64,000 bases of DNA from Strigamia acuminata (GCA_949358305.1 OX442314.1:34901608-34965607), one strand, 5' to 3'. Positions 21,934 through 36,805 are shown, numbered from the stretch's first letter. Numbers and translations: made by a program. The notes: a model not told the origin generated them from the sequence alone.

Positions 21934-24900
21934 ATTGTCAAAAAAAAATTTAGAAATTTGTCAAAAAAATATTTAGAAATTTGTCAAAAAAATTTTAGAA
22001 ATTTTTTCAAAAAAAAATTTCGAAATTTGGTCAAAATTTATCAAAAAAAATGGGAATTTTTTCAAAATTTAGCAAAAAAAATGGGAATTTTTTCAAAATT
22101 TAGCAAAAAAATTGAGAATTTGGTTTGAAATTTACAAAAACCGTTTGAAATTCACATCAAACCAAATTCTCAATTTTTTTGCTAAATTTTGAAAAAATTC
22201 TCAATTTTTTGCTAAACTTTGAAAAAATCTCAATTTTTTTGCTGAATTTTGAAAAAAATCTCAATTTTTTTCTGAATTTTGAAAAAAATTGAGATTTTTT
22301 GCTAAATTTTGAAAAAAATCTCAATTTTTTTGCTAAATTTTGAAAAAATCTCAATTTTTTTGCTGAATTTTGAAAAAAATTGAGATTTTTTGCTAAATTT
22401 TGAAAAAAATCTCAATTTTTTTGCTAAATTTTGAAAAAATCTCAATTTTTTTGCTGAATTTTGAAAAAAATTGAGATTTTTTGCTAAATTTTGAAAAAAA
22501 TCTCAATTTTTTTGCTAAATTTTGAAAAAATCTCAATTTTTTTGCTAAATTTTGAAAAAATCTCAATTCTTTTCTGAATTTTGAAAAAAATCTCAATTTT
22601 TTGCTAAATTTTGAAAAAAATCTCAATTTTTTTGCTGAATTTTGAAAAAAATCTCAATTTTTTTGCTGAATTTTGAAAAAAAATCTCAATTTTTTGCTAA
22701 ATTTTGAAAAAATTCTCAATTTTTTGCTAAACTTTGAAAAAATCTCAATTTTTTTGCTGAATTTTGAAAAAAATCTCAATTTTTTTCTGAATTTTGAAAA
22801 AAATTGAGATTTTTTGCTAAATTTTGAAAAAAATCTCAATTTTTTTGCTAAATTTTGAAAAAATCTCAATTTTTTTGCTGAATTTTGAAAAAAATTGAGA
22901 TTTTTGGCTAAATTTTGAAAAAAATCTCAATTTTTTTGCTAAATTTTGAAAAAATCTCAATTTTTTTGCTGAATTTTGAAAAAAATTGAGATTTTTTGCT
23001 AAATTTTGAAAAAAATCTCAATTTTTTTGCTAAATTTTGAAAAAATCTCAATTTTTTTGCTAAATTTTGAAAAAATCTCAATTCTTTTCTGAATTTTGAA
23101 AAAAATCTCAATTTTTTGCTAAATTTTGAAAAAAATCTCAATTTTTTTGCTGAATTTTGAAAAAAATTGAGATTTTTTGCTAAATTTTGAAAAAATCTCA
23201 ATTTTTTTGCTGAATTTTGAAAAAATCTCAATTTTTTTGCTGAATTTTGAAAAAAATTGAGATTTTTTGCTAAATTTTGAAAAAAATCTCAATTTTTTTG
23301 CTAAATTTTGAAAAAATCTCAATTTTTTTGCTGAATTTTGAAAAAAATTGAGATTTTTTGCTAAATTTTGAAAAAAATCTCAATTTTTTTGCTAAATTTT
23401 GAAAAAATCTCAATTTTTTTGCTAAATTTTGAAAAAATCTCAATTCTTTTCTGAATTTTGAAAAAAATCTCAATTTTTTTCTGAATTTTGAAAAAAATTG
23501 AGATTTTTTGCTAAATTTTGAAAAAAATCTCAATTTTTTTGCTAAATTTTGAAAAAATCTCAATTTTTTTGCTGAATTTTGAAAAAAATTGAGATTTTTT
23601 GCTAAATTTTGAAAAAAATCTCAATTTTTTTGCTAAATTTTGAAAAAATCTCAATTTTTTTGCTGAATTTTGAAAAAATCTCAATTTTTTTGCTGAATTT
23701 TGAAAAAATCTCAATTTTTTTGCTGAATTTTGAAAAAAATTGAGATTTTTTGCTAAATTTTGAAAAAAATCTCAATTTTTTTGCTAAATTTTGAAAAAAT
23801 CTCAATTTTTTTGCTGAATTTTGAAAAAAATTGAGATTTTTTGCTAAATTTTGAAAAAAATCTCAATTTTTTTGCTAAATTTTGAAAAAATCTCAATTTT
23901 TTTGCTGAATTTTGAAAAAATCTCAATTTTTTTGCTGAATTTTGAAAAAATCTCAATTTTTTTGCTGAATTTTGAAAAAAATTGAGATTTTTTGCTAAAT
24001 TTTGAAAAAAATCTCAATTTTTTTGCTAAATTTTGAAAAAATCTCAATTTTTTTGCTGAATTTTGAAAAAAATTGAGATTTTTTGCTAAATTTTGAAAAA
24101 AATCTCAATTTTTTTGCTAAATTTTGAAAAAATCTCAATTTTTTTGCTAAATTTTGAAAAAATCTCAATTCTTTTCTGAATTTTGAAAAAAATCTCAATT
24201 TTTTTCTGAATTTTGAAAAAAATTGAGATTTTTTGCTAAATTTTGAAAAAAATCTCAATTTTTTTGCTAAATTTTGAAAAAATCTCAATTTTTTTGCTGA
24301 ATTTTGAAAAAAATTGAGATTTTTTGCTAAATTTTGAAAAAAATCTCAATTTTTTTGCTAAATTTTGAAAAAATCTCAATTTTTTTGCTGAATTTTGAAA
24401 AAAATTGAGATTTTTTGCTAAATTTTGAAAAAAATCTCAATTTTTTTGCTAAATTTTGAAAAAATCTCAATTTTTTTGCTAAATTTTGAAAAAATCTCAA
24501 TTCTTTTCTGAATTTTGAAAAAAATCTCAATTTTTTGCTAAATTTTGAAAAAAATCTCAATTTTTTTGCTGAATTTTGAAAAAAATCTCAATTTTTTTGC
24601 TGAATTTTGAAAAAAAATCTCAATTTTTTGCTAAATTTTGAAAAAATTCTCAATTTTTTGCTAAACTTTGAAAAAATCTCAATTTTTTTGCTGAATTTTG
24701 AAAAAAATCTCAATTTTTTTCTGAATTTTGAAAAAAATTGAGATTTTTTGCTAAATTTTGAAAAAAATCTCAATTTTTTTGCTAAATTTTGAAAAAATCT
24801 CAATTTTTTTGCTGAATTTTGAAAAAAATTGAGATTTTTGGCTAAATTTTGAAAAAAATCTCAATTTTTTTGCTAAATTTTGAAAAAATCTCAATTTTTT

Positions 24901-25369
24901 TGCTGAATTTTGAAAAAAATTGAGATTTTTTGCTAAATTTTGAAAAAAATCTCAATTTTTTTGCTAAATTTTGAAAAAATCTCAATTTTTTTGCTAAATT
25001 TTGAAAAAATCTCAATTCTTTTCTGAATTTTGAAAAAAATCTCAATTTTTTGCTAAATTTTGAAAAAAATCTCAATTTTTTTGCTGAATTTTGAAAAAAA
25101 TCTCAATTTTTTTGCTGAATTTTGAAAAAAAATCTCAATTTTTTGCTAAATTTTGAAAAAAATCTCAATTTTTTTGCTAAATTTTGAAAAAATTCTAATT
25201 TTTTTTGCTAAATTTTGACCAAATTTCTAAATTTTTTTTGACAAATTTCTAAATTTTTTTTGTGAAATTTTTAAATTTTGTTTTTGAAATTTTTAAATTT
25301 TTTTTGTGAAATTTCTAAAAAAAATTTTCTCAAATTTCTACAATTATTTTTGTCAAGTTTCTACCAATC
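21934..25369. repeat. satA satellite array, unit 3 (3,436 bp)
   Basis: Contains a 242-bp sub-repeat of eight monomers (for example blocks starting near 23511 and 23753, and 23602 and 23844) inserted into the 1,209-bp pattern, so equivalent points at 22654 and 24588 are 1,934 bp apart. Same length as the unit 9 array. Confidence 0.93.
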
Positions 25370-25694
25370 TTTGTCAAGTTTCTACCAATTTTTCCTCTCT
25401 TTACTGATTTATTTTTACTGTTAAAAGTTGTCAAAATTTATATTTTTACCGTTTAAAACCGCAAAAATATACTTTTTCATCTTTTAAAATCGCCAAAATA
25501 AACTTTTTCACCGCTTAAAATCGCCAAAACTTAATTTTTAAGTCAAGAGATGCATCGGAATAATGTGTTTACGATGAAGTTATTACAATAAAATGTCGAA
25601 AGGCCTATTTTAATTGTCATTTAATTCATTTTAATTGCTGAACATGTCTTACAAATTATTTTTCTTTTAAAAATGCATAAATATAAAATTGTCA

Positions 25695-27127
25695 TTAATA
25701 AATCTGAACTCTCGAATTCTCAAAATCAACAACAACAATCTTTCCTTCCGGCGACACACAAACATCTGACGGACGATTAAACTCGCCAACCCCAGACCCA
25801 TTCCCACCAAAAGCATGCAAGAAACGTCCATTACTGTCGAATATTTGAATCCTGTGATTCTTACTGTCCACAACAACAACGTTCCCTTCGCCATCGACCG
25901 CAATCCCCGACGGTCTATTAAACTGACCGACATCTTCCCCCAAACTCCCAATTATCTTCGAGCACGTCGCCAAATCGGACATTAAAACATTGATGTAATG
26001 AAAATCAAAATCCGAGACCAAAATCTCGTCGTCGTGAGTAAAACAAATGCCCCTCGGTGAATTGAAAATATGCGCCGAACAAACGCTCAAAAACTGACCG
26101 CTAAAATCGAACAACTGCACCCGATGGTTGCGGCTATCGGCGACCAAAATCTGATGCGCCGAGTTCACAGCCACGTCCCACGGGTAATTCAACTGCCCAT
26201 TACCCGTGCCCAGTGTCCCGAACGTGCGCACAAACTCCCCGCTCAGCGTAAACAGTTGAACGCGATGATTATCCTTGTCCACGACAATAATTCGGCAATA
26301 TCGCTCGTCCACGGTCACTCCTACCGGCAAATTGAATTGTCCTTCGTCCGAGCCGTGCGCGCCGAATTTGAACAAGAACTGGCCGTTGATGTTGAACACC
26401 TGCACTCTGTGGTTGCTTCGGTCCGCGACTATTATTCGACTCTCGGCGTCGCAGCACACGCCCCACGGCCTGCTGAACTCGCCGTCGCCGTCGCCTTTGA
26501 GGCCGAACACGGCCACCGGGCTGATAATTTTGGTCAGGTCGCGAACGTGCACGTGGACGGTCAGTGGGCTGTTTGCGACGTGTTGGTTGAGGATTTTCAC
26601 CGATATGTTGATCGTCCCGACGCTGGTGGGGATGTATCTGACGAGGAATTTGGTTCTGTGGCCATCTTGAGGGATTAGATGGAAATTGTCGACTTTGTCG
26701 CATTGGATGCTCACGAAGCTTTGGTCGAGCGGCGTGGGTTCGTTGGAGACGTCTCGGACGTGGATCGTGAAGGTTGAGAATTGGTTAATGACTGATTTGT
26801 TGGTTTCTTGGTTCATTACGAGGCAGAGTGGGGGATACGGGAATGAGAGTGTCGTGCCGTCGGGGTGGTTGATGAACGGCAGGCGACGTTGGTTATGGTT
26901 GGTGGTCGGCTGGCGGGGTTGCTTGATGAACGGAAAGAGTTTTTGCACGAGTTGGTTGATGAGCGGTCGGAGTTGTCGCACGAATTGCTCGATGTGATGC
27001 TTGCTGTTGTAGATGTCGACTACTACTTCGGAGCGGTCTAGGAGTGTCTTGCAGGTGACGTATTTTTGAATTATCATGTAGACGTATGGTAGTATGTCGT
27101 CGCATATGTGAAATTTCAAAGGACTAT
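25695..27127 (-). CDS. Filamin-NHL exon, copy 4
   Basis: Protein identical to copy 1, with the GACATC silent variant typical of copies 3-11. All six NHL blades and the Filamin domain are intact. Phase 1 acceptor as in copy 1. Confidence 0.87.
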
Positions 27128-28225
27128 CTGTTTAAATAAAAATAAAAATAATAAATTAGATTCAATTTTGTACACATTAAAATCGCCAAAATATAGTCTA
27201 CTTTTTTTTTTTACCGTTTATAATATCAAAATTTACTTTTTCATCCATTAAAATGGGCAAAATTTATATTTTTACCGTTTATAATATCAAAATTTAAAAT
27301 GGGCAAAATTTACTTGTTAAGCGTTTTAAATCGCTTAAGATTTACTGTTTTATTAGTAAAGAGAGGAAGTTGCAGCTGTTCGGTGTGTTTCTGAGGTTCT
27401 TGTGGTCGCTGTTAGTGGACGAGGAAAGAGACAGACGTGCACACGTTGTTTTATTTTGCAGCATCCACGATGGGCGAGAGAGAGGGAGAGAACTCGTACT
27501 TGTTGCGCACTCTAGCGAGTAAATAGTGCAATAGTGAATAAAATAGTAAAAAGCTGAGGTGATGATCTGTGATCTTGGAGTGATGCTGAAAACGTCATAT
27601 TCGTTACTTGTTCCAAGATTAACATGTAATTTAATGTTAAATAAGTATATTTGTAGATAGGAACAAAACAGTATATTATTATACATATAGGTATAGGTCT
27701 GTATGTATACAAGTACCCTGGTATATATAGTGTAGTCTATTTAAAGTTGTTGTGCGCAGACATGGTGCCATTTGTTCATGTGAGCTAGTCGTGTGCGGAG
27801 CTCGAGCGAGGCGAGGCGAGGCGAGGCGAGGCGAGGCGAGGATCCGATCCATTTTAATCTCATTTACATTTGAATTGGTTTGTACTTTGATTTGGTTTAA
27901 AATTTCAGATGACATTTGATTTCTTTTTGTATTTGTATTTGATTTGGGATGGATGGATGGATTGATGAGTAAGCCTATTTGTGTTATCGGTTATCGGTAA
28001 CTTAGGAGTTTGGCAGGTGCGGACCTCGCTCGCTCGCTCGCTCGCTCGCTCGGACGAGACGAGACAAGGTAATTTTCTCATTTATCGTGACTCTACTCGA
28101 GTGAATTCGGCCGTTGGTTAAGTTGTTTGAATTTGAATTTGAATTTTACATCAGATTTTGATGAATTGCGAGTTTATTTCTGCATGATTTTGATGAAATT
28201 CAAGTGAATTTCAAACGGTTTTTGT
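27128..28225. other. Unit 4 spacer (class C)
   Basis: Shortest 31-bp repeat block: the repeats between the TTTACTTTT and TCATCCATTAAAATGGGC motifs are missing. (GCGAG)7 and (CGCT)6. Confidence 0.5.
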
Positions 28226-31200
28226 ATTGTCAAAAAAAAATTTAGAAATTTGTCAAAAAAATATTTAGAAATTTGTCAAAAAAATTTTAGAAATTTTTTC
28301 AAAAAAAAATTTCGAAATTTGGTCAAAATTTATCAAAAAAAATGGGAATTTTTTCAAAATTTAGCAAAAAAAATGGGAATTTTTTCAAAATTTAGCAAAA
28401 AAATTGAGAATTTGGTTTGAAATTTACAAAAACCGTTTGAAATTCACATCAAACCAAATTCTCAATTTTTTTGCTAAATTTTGAAAAAATTCTCAATTTT
28501 TTGCTAAACTTTGAAAAAATCTCAATTTTTTTGCTGAATTTTGAAAAAAATCTCAATTTTTTTCTGAATTTTGAAAAAAATTGAGATTTTTTGCTAAATT
28601 TTGAAAAAAATCTCAATTTTTTTGCTAAATTTTGAAAAAATCTCAATTTTTTTGCTGAATTTTGAAAAAAATTGAGATTTTTTGCTAAATTTTGAAAAAA
28701 ATCTCAATTTTTTTGCTAAATTTTGAAAAAATCTCAATTTTTTTGCTGAATTTTGAAAAAAATTGAGATTTTTTGCTAAATTTTGAAAAAAATCTCAATT
28801 TTTTTGCTAAATTTTGAAAAAATCTCAATTTTTTTGCTAAATTTTGAAAAAATCTCAATTCTTTTCTGAATTTTGAAAAAAATCTCAATTTTTTGCTAAA
28901 TTTTGAAAAAAATCTCAATTTTTTTGCTGAATTTTGAAAAAAATCTCAATTTTTTTGCTGAATTTTGAAAAAAAATCTCAATTTTTTGCTAAATTTTGAA
29001 AAAATTCTCAATTTTTTGCTAAACTTTGAAAAAATCTCAATTTTTTTGCTGAATTTTGAAAAAAATCTCAATTTTTTTCTGAATTTTGAAAAAAATTGAG
29101 ATTTTTTGCTAAATTTTGAAAAAAATCTCAATTTTTTTGCTAAATTTTGAAAAAATCTCAATTTTTTTGCTGAATTTTGAAAAAAATTGAGATTTTTGGC
29201 TAAATTTTGAAAAAAATCTCAATTTTTTTGCTAAATTTTGAAAAAATCTCAATTTTTTTGCTGAATTTTGAAAAAAATTGAGATTTTTTGCTAAATTTTG
29301 AAAAAAATCTCAATTTTTTTGCTAAATTTTGAAAAAATCTCAATTTTTTTGCTGAATTTTGAAAAAAATTGAGATTTTTTGCTAAATTTTGAAAAAAATC
29401 TCAATTTTTTTGCTAAATTTTGAAAAAATCTCAATTTTTTTGCTAAATTTTGAAAAAATCTCAATTCTTTTCTGAATTTTGAAAAAAATCTCAATTTTTT
29501 GCTAAATTTTGAAAAAAATCTCAATTTTTTTGCTGAATTTTGAAAAAAATCTCAATTTTTTTGCTGAATTTTGAAAAAAAATCTCAATTTTTTGCTAAAT
29601 TTTGAAAAAATTCTCAATTTTTTGCTAAACTTTGAAAAAATCTCAATTTTTTTGCTGAATTTTGAAAAAAATCTCAATTTTTTTCTGAATTTTGAAAAAA
29701 ATTGAGATTTTTTGCTAAATTTTGAAAAAAATCTCAATTTTTTTGCTAAATTTTGAAAAAATCTCAATTTTTTTGCTGAATTTTGAAAAAAATTGAGATT
29801 TTTGGCTAAATTTTGAAAAAAATCTCAATTTTTTTGCTAAATTTTGAAAAAATCTCAATTTTTTTGCTGAATTTTGAAAAAAATTGAGATTTTTTGCTAA
29901 ATTTTGAAAAAAATCTCAATTTTTTTGCTAAATTTTGAAAAAATCTCAATTTTTTTGCTAAATTTTGAAAAAATCTCAATTCTTTTCTGAATTTTGAAAA
30001 AAATCTCAATTTTTTGCTAAATTTTGAAAAAAATCTCAATTTTTTTGCTGAATTTTGAAAAAAATTGAGATTTTTTGCTAAATTTTGAAAAAATCTCAAT
30101 TTTTTTGCTGAATTTTGAAAAAATCTCAATTTTTTTGCTGAATTTTGAAAAAAATTGAGATTTTTTGCTAAATTTTGAAAAAAATCTCAATTTTTTTGCT
30201 AAATTTTGAAAAAATCTCAATTTTTTTGCTGAATTTTGAAAAAAATTGAGATTTTTTGCTAAATTTTGAAAAAAATCTCAATTTTTTTGCTAAATTTTGA
30301 AAAAATCTCAATTTTTTTGCTAAATTTTGAAAAAATCTCAATTCTTTTCTGAATTTTGAAAAAAATCTCAATTTTTTTCTGAATTTTGAAAAAAATTGAG
30401 ATTTTTTGCTAAATTTTGAAAAAAATCTCAATTTTTTTGCTAAATTTTGAAAAAATCTCAATTTTTTTGCTGAATTTTGAAAAAAATTGAGATTTTTTGC
30501 TAAATTTTGAAAAAAATCTCAATTTTTTTGCTAAATTTTGAAAAAATCTCAATTTTTTTGCTGAATTTTGAAAAAAATTGAGATTTTTTGCTAAATTTTG
30601 AAAAAAATCTCAATTTTTTTGCTAAATTTTGAAAAAATCTCAATTTTTTTGCTAAATTTTGAAAAAATCTCAATTCTTTTCTGAATTTTGAAAAAAATCT
30701 CAATTTTTTGCTAAATTTTGAAAAAAATCTCAATTTTTTTGCTGAATTTTGAAAAAAATCTCAATTTTTTTGCTGAATTTTGAAAAAAAATCTCAATTTT
30801 TTGCTAAATTTTGAAAAAATTCTCAATTTTTTGCTAAACTTTGAAAAAATCTCAATTTTTTTGCTGAATTTTGAAAAAAATCTCAATTTTTTTCTGAATT
30901 TTGAAAAAAATTGAGATTTTTTGCTAAATTTTGAAAAAAATCTCAATTTTTTTGCTAAATTTTGAAAAAATCTCAATTTTTTTGCTGAATTTTGAAAAAA
31001 ATTGAGATTTTTGGCTAAATTTTGAAAAAAATCTCAATTTTTTTGCTAAATTTTGAAAAAATCTCAATTTTTTTGCTGAATTTTGAAAAAAATTGAGATT
31101 TTTTGCTAAATTTTGAAAAAAATCTCAATTTTTTTGCTAAATTTTGAAAAAATCTCAATTTTTTTGCTAAATTTTGAAAAAATCTCAATTCTTTTCTGAA

Positions 31201-32751
31201 TTTTGAAAAAAATCTCAATTTTTTGCTAAATTTTGAAAAAAATCTCAATTTTTTTGCTGAATTTTGAAAAAAATTGAGATTTTTTGCTAAATTTTGAAAA
31301 AATCTCAATTTTTTTGCTGAATTTTGAAAAAATCTCAATTTTTTTGCTGAATTTTGAAAAAAATTGAGATTTTTTGCTAAATTTTGAAAAAAATCTCAAT
31401 TTTTTTGCTAAATTTTGAAAAAATCTCAATTTTTTTGCTGAATTTTGAAAAAAATTGAGATTTTTTGCTAAATTTTGAAAAAAATCTCAATTTTTTTGCT
31501 AAATTTTGAAAAAATCTCAATTTTTTTGCTAAATTTTGAAAAAATCTCAATTCTTTTCTGAATTTTGAAAAAAATCTCAATTTTTTTCTGAATTTTGAAA
31601 AAAATTGAGATTTTTTGCTAAATTTTGAAAAAAATCTCAATTTTTTTGCTAAATTTTGAAAAAATCTCAATTTTTTTGCTGAATTTTGAAAAAAATTGAG
31701 ATTTTTTGCTAAATTTTGAAAAAAATCTCAATTTTTTTGCTAAATTTTGAAAAAATCTCAATTTTTTTGCTGAATTTTGAAAAAAATTGAGATTTTTTGC
31801 TAAATTTTGAAAAAAATCTCAATTTTTTTGCTAAATTTTGAAAAAATCTCAATTTTTTTGCTAAATTTTGAAAAAATCTCAATTCTTTTCTGAATTTTGA
31901 AAAAAATCTCAATTTTTTGCTAAATTTTGAAAAAAATCTCAATTTTTTTGCTGAATTTTGAAAAAAATCTCAATTTTTTTGCTGAATTTTGAAAAAAAAT
32001 CTCAATTTTTTGCTAAATTTTGAAAAAATTCTCAATTTTTTGCTAAACTTTGAAAAAATCTCAATTTTTTTGCTGAATTTTGAAAAAAATCTCAATTTTT
32101 TTCTGAATTTTGAAAAAAATTGAGATTTTTTGCTAAATTTTGAAAAAAATCTCAATTTTTTTGCTAAATTTTGAAAAAATCTCAATTTTTTTGCTGAATT
32201 TTGAAAAAAATTGAGATTTTTGGCTAAATTTTGAAAAAAATCTCAATTTTTTTGCTAAATTTTGAAAAAATCTCAATTTTTTTGCTGAATTTTGAAAAAA
32301 ATTGAGATTTTTTGCTAAATTTTGAAAAAAATCTCAATTTTTTTGCTAAATTTTGAAAAAATCTCAATTTTTTTGCTAAATTTTGAAAAAATCTCAATTC
32401 TTTTCTGAATTTTGAAAAAAATCTCAATTTTTTGCTAAATTTTGAAAAAAATCTCAATTTTTTTGCTGAATTTTGAAAAAAATCTCAATTTTTTTGCTGA
32501 ATTTTGAAAAAAAATCTCAATTTTTTGCTAAATTTTGAAAAAAATCTCAATTTTTTTGCTAAATTTTGAAAAAATTCTAATTTTTTTTGCTAAATTTTGA
32601 CCAAATTTCTAAATTTTTTTTGACAAATTTCTAAATTTTTTTTGTGAAATTTTTAAATTTTGTTTTTGAAATTTTTAAATTTTTTTTGTGAAATTTCTAA
32701 AAAAAATTTTCTCAAATTTCTACAATTATTTTTGTCAAGTTTCTACCAATC
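28226..32751. repeat. satA satellite array, unit 4 (4,526 bp)
   Basis: Equivalent points at 28946, 29552, 30761 and 31970 give spacings of 606, 1,209 and 1,209 bp. The array therefore holds two full 1,209-bp higher-order repeats plus a half-length one. Confidence 0.93.
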
Positions 32752-33076
32752 TTTGTCAAGTTTCTACCAATTTTTCCTCTCTTTACTGATTTATTTTTAC
32801 TGTTAAAAGTTGTCAAAATTTATATTTTTACCGTTTAAAACCGCAAAAATATACTTTTTCATCTTTTAAAATCGCCAAAATAAACTTTTTCACCGCTTAA
32901 AATCGCCAAAACTTAATTTTTAAGTCAAGAGATGCATCGGAATAATGTGTTTACGATGAAGTTATTACAATAAAATGTCGAAAGGCCTATTTTAATTGTC
33001 ATTTAATTCATTTTAATTGCTGAACATGTCTTACAAATTATTTTTCTTTTAAAAATGCATAAATATAAAATTGTCA

Positions 33077-34509
33077 TTAATAAATCTGAACTCTCGAATT
33101 CTCAAAATCAACAACAACAATCTTTCCTTCCGGCGACACACAAACATCTGACGGACGATTAAACTCGCCAACCCCAGACCCATTCCCACCAAAAGCATGC
33201 AAGAAACGTCCATTACTGTCGAATATTTGAATCCTGTGATTCTTACTGTCCACAACAACAACGTTCCCTTCGCCATCGACCGCAATCCCCGACGGTCTAT
33301 TAAACTGACCGACATCTTCCCCCAAACTCCCAATTATCTTCGAGCACGTCGCCAAATCGGACATTAAAACATTGATGTAATGAAAATCAAAATCCGAGAC
33401 CAAAATCTCGTCGTCGTGAGTAAAACAAATGCCCCTCGGTGAATTGAAAATATGCGCCGAACAAACGCTCAAAAACTGACCGCTAAAATCGAACAACTGC
33501 ACCCGATGGTTGCGGCTATCGGCGACCAAAATCTGATGCGCCGAGTTCACAGCCACGTCCCACGGGTAATTCAACTGCCCATTACCCGTGCCCAGTGTCC
33601 CGAACGTGCGCACAAACTCCCCGCTCAGCGTAAACAGTTGAACGCGATGATTATCCTTGTCCACGACAATAATTCGGCAATATCGCTCGTCCACGGTCAC
33701 TCCTACCGGCAAATTGAATTGTCCTTCGTCCGAGCCGTGCGCGCCGAATTTGAACAAGAACTGGCCGTTGATGTTGAACACCTGCACTCTGTGGTTGCTT
33801 CGGTCCGCGACTATTATTCGACTCTCGGCGTCGCAGCACACGCCCCACGGCCTGCTGAACTCGCCGTCGCCGTCGCCTTTGAGGCCGAACACGGCCACCG
33901 GGCTGATAATTTTGGTCAGGTCGCGAACGTGCACGTGGACGGTCAGTGGGCTGTTTGCGACGTGTTGGTTGAGGATTTTCACCGATATGTTGATCGTCCC
34001 GACGCTGGTGGGGATGTATCTGACGAGGAATTTGGTTCTGTGGCCATCTTGAGGGATTAGATGGAAATTGTCGACTTTGTCGCATTGGATGCTCACGAAG
34101 CTTTGGTCGAGCGGCGTGGGTTCGTTGGAGACGTCTCGGACGTGGATCGTGAAGGTTGAGAATTGGTTAATGACTGATTTGTTGGTTTCTTGGTTCATTA
34201 CGAGGCAGAGTGGGGGATACGGGAATGAGAGTGTCGTGCCGTCGGGGTGGTTGATGAACGGCAGGCGACGTTGGTTATGGTTGGTGGTCGGCTGGCGGGG
34301 TTGCTTGATGAACGGAAAGAGTTTTTGCACGAGTTGGTTGATGAGCGGTCGGAGTTGTCGCACGAATTGCTCGATGTGATGCTTGCTGTTGTAGATGTCG
34401 ACTACTACTTCGGAGCGGTCTAGGAGTGTCTTGCAGGTGACGTATTTTTGAATTATCATGTAGACGTATGGTAGTATGTCGTCGCATATGTGAAATTTCA
34501 AAGGACTAT
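33077..34509 (-). CDS. Filamin-NHL exon, copy 5
   Basis: Protein identical to copy 1. Open and intact from the phase 1 acceptor to TAA at 33077. Its counterpart in the second superblock is copy 11. Confidence 0.87.
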
Positions 34510-35705
34510 CTGTTTAAATAAAAATAAAAATAATAAATTAGATTCAATTTTGTACACATTAAAATCGCCAAAATATAGTCTACTTTTTTTTTTTACCGTT
34601 TATAATATCAAAATTTACTTTTCATCCATTAAAATTGCCAAAATTTACTTCTTAAGCGTTTAAAATCGCCACAATTTTCTTCTTAGCAGTTTAAAATCGC
34701 CAAAATTTACTTTTTCATCCATTAAAATGGGCAAAATTTATATTTTTACCGTTTATAATATCAAAATTTAAAATGGGCAAAATTTACTTGTTAAGCGTTT
34801 TAAATCGCTTAAGATTTACTGTTTTATTAGTAAAGAGAGGAAGTTGCAGCTGTTCGGTGTGTTTCTGAGGTTCTTGTGGTCGCTGTTAGTGGACGAGGAA
34901 AGAGACAGACGTGCACACGTTGTTTTATTTTGCAGCATCCACGATGGGCGAGAGAGAGGGAGAGAACTCGTACTTGTTGCGCACTCTAGCGAGTAAATAG
35001 TGCAATAGTGAATAAAATAGTAAAAAGCTGAGGTGATGATCTGTGATCTTGGAGTGATGCTGAAAACGTCATATTCGTTACTTGTTCCAAGATTAACATG
35101 TAATTCAATGTTAAATGTAAGCCTACTTATTTGTAGATAGGAACAAAACAGTATATTATTATACATATAGGTATAGGTCTGTATGTATACAAGTACCCTG
35201 GTATATATAGTGTAGTCTATTTAAAGTTGTTGTGCGCAGACATGGTGCCATTTGTTCATGTGAGCTAGTCGTGTGCGGAGCTCGAGCGAGGCGAGGCGAG
35301 GCGAGGCGAGGCGAGGCGAGGATCCGATCCATTTTAATCTCATTTACATTTGAATTGGTTTGTACTTTGATTTCGTTTAAAATTTCAGATGACATTTGAT
35401 TTCTTTTTGTATTTGTATTTGATTTGGGATGGATGGATGGATTGATGAGTAAGCCTATTTGTGTTATCGGTTATCGGTAACTTAGGAGTTTGGCAGGTGC
35501 GGACCTCGCTCGCTCGCTCGCTCGCTCGCTCGGACGAGACGAGACAAGGTAATTTTCTCATTTATCGTGACTCTACTCGAGTGAATTCGGCCGTTGGTTA
35601 AGTTGTTTGAATTTGAATTTGAATTTTACATCAGATTTTGATGAATTGCGAGTTTATTTCTGCATGATTTTGATGAAATTCAAGTGAATTTCAAACGGTT
35701 TTTGT
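34510..35705. other. Unit 5 spacer (class B)
   Basis: Intermediate repeat block, (GCGAG)7 and (CGCT)6. It combines the AAATGTAAGCCTACTT variant of units 1-2 with the TTTCGTTT variant of units 6-8, so it looks like a recombinant between spacer types. Confidence 0.5.
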
Positions 35706-36480
35706 ATTGTCAAAAAAAAATTTAGAAATTTGTCAAAAAAATATTTAGAAATTTGTCAAAAAAATTTTAGAAATTTTTTCAAAAAAAAATTTCGAAATTT
35801 GGTCAAAATTTATCAAAAAAAATGGGAATTTTTTCAAAATTTAGCAAAAAAATTGAGAATTTGGTTTGAAATTTACAAAAACCGTTTGAAATTCACATCA
35901 AACCAAATTCTCAATTTTTTTGCTAAATTTTGAAAAAATTCTCAATTTTTTGCTAAACTTTGAAAAAATCTCAATTTTTTTGCTGAATTTTGAAAAAAAT
36001 CTCAATTTTTTTGCTGAATTTTGAAAAAAATTGAGATTTTTTGCTAAATTTTGAAAAAAATCTCAATTTTTTTGCTAAATTTTGAAAAAATCTCAATTTT
36101 TTTGCTAAATTTTGAAAAAATCTCAATTCTTTTCTGAATTTTGAAAAAAATCTCAATTTTTTGCTAAATTTTGAAAAAAATCTCAATTTTTTTGCTGAAT
36201 TTTGAAAAAAATCTCAATTTTTTTGCTGAATTTTGAAAAAAAATCTCAATTTTTTGCTAAATTTTGAAAAAAATCTCAATTTTTTTGCTAAATTTTGAAA
36301 AAATTCTAATTTTTTTTGCTAAATTTTGACCAAATTTCTAAATTTTTTTTGACAAATTTCTAAATTTTTTTTGTGAAATTTTTAAATTTTGTTTTTGAAA
36401 TTTTTAAATTTTTTTTGTGAAATTTCTAAAAAAAATTTTCTCAAATTTCTACAATTATTTTTGTCAAGTTTCTACCAATC
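35706..36480. repeat. satA satellite array, unit 5 (775 bp)
   Basis: Shortest array of the window. The left inverted-repeat arm and the right mirrored arm are kept, but most inner monomers are absent. Confidence 0.92.
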
Positions 36481-36805
36481 TTTGTCAAGTTTCTACCAAT
36501 TTTTCCTCTCTTTACTGATTTATTTTTACTGTTAAAAGTTGTCAAAATTTATATTTTTACCGTTTAAAACCGCAAAAATATACTTTTTCATCTTTTAAAA
36601 TCGCCAAAATAAACTTTTTCACCGCTTAAAATCGCCAAAACTTAATTTTTAAGTCAAGAGATGCATCGGAATAATGTGTTTACGATGAAGTTATTACAAT
36701 AAAATGTCGAAAGGCCTATTTTAATTGTCATTTAATTCATTTTAATTGCTGAACATGTCTTACAAATTATTTTTCTTTTAAAAATGCATAAATATAAAAT
36801 TGTCA

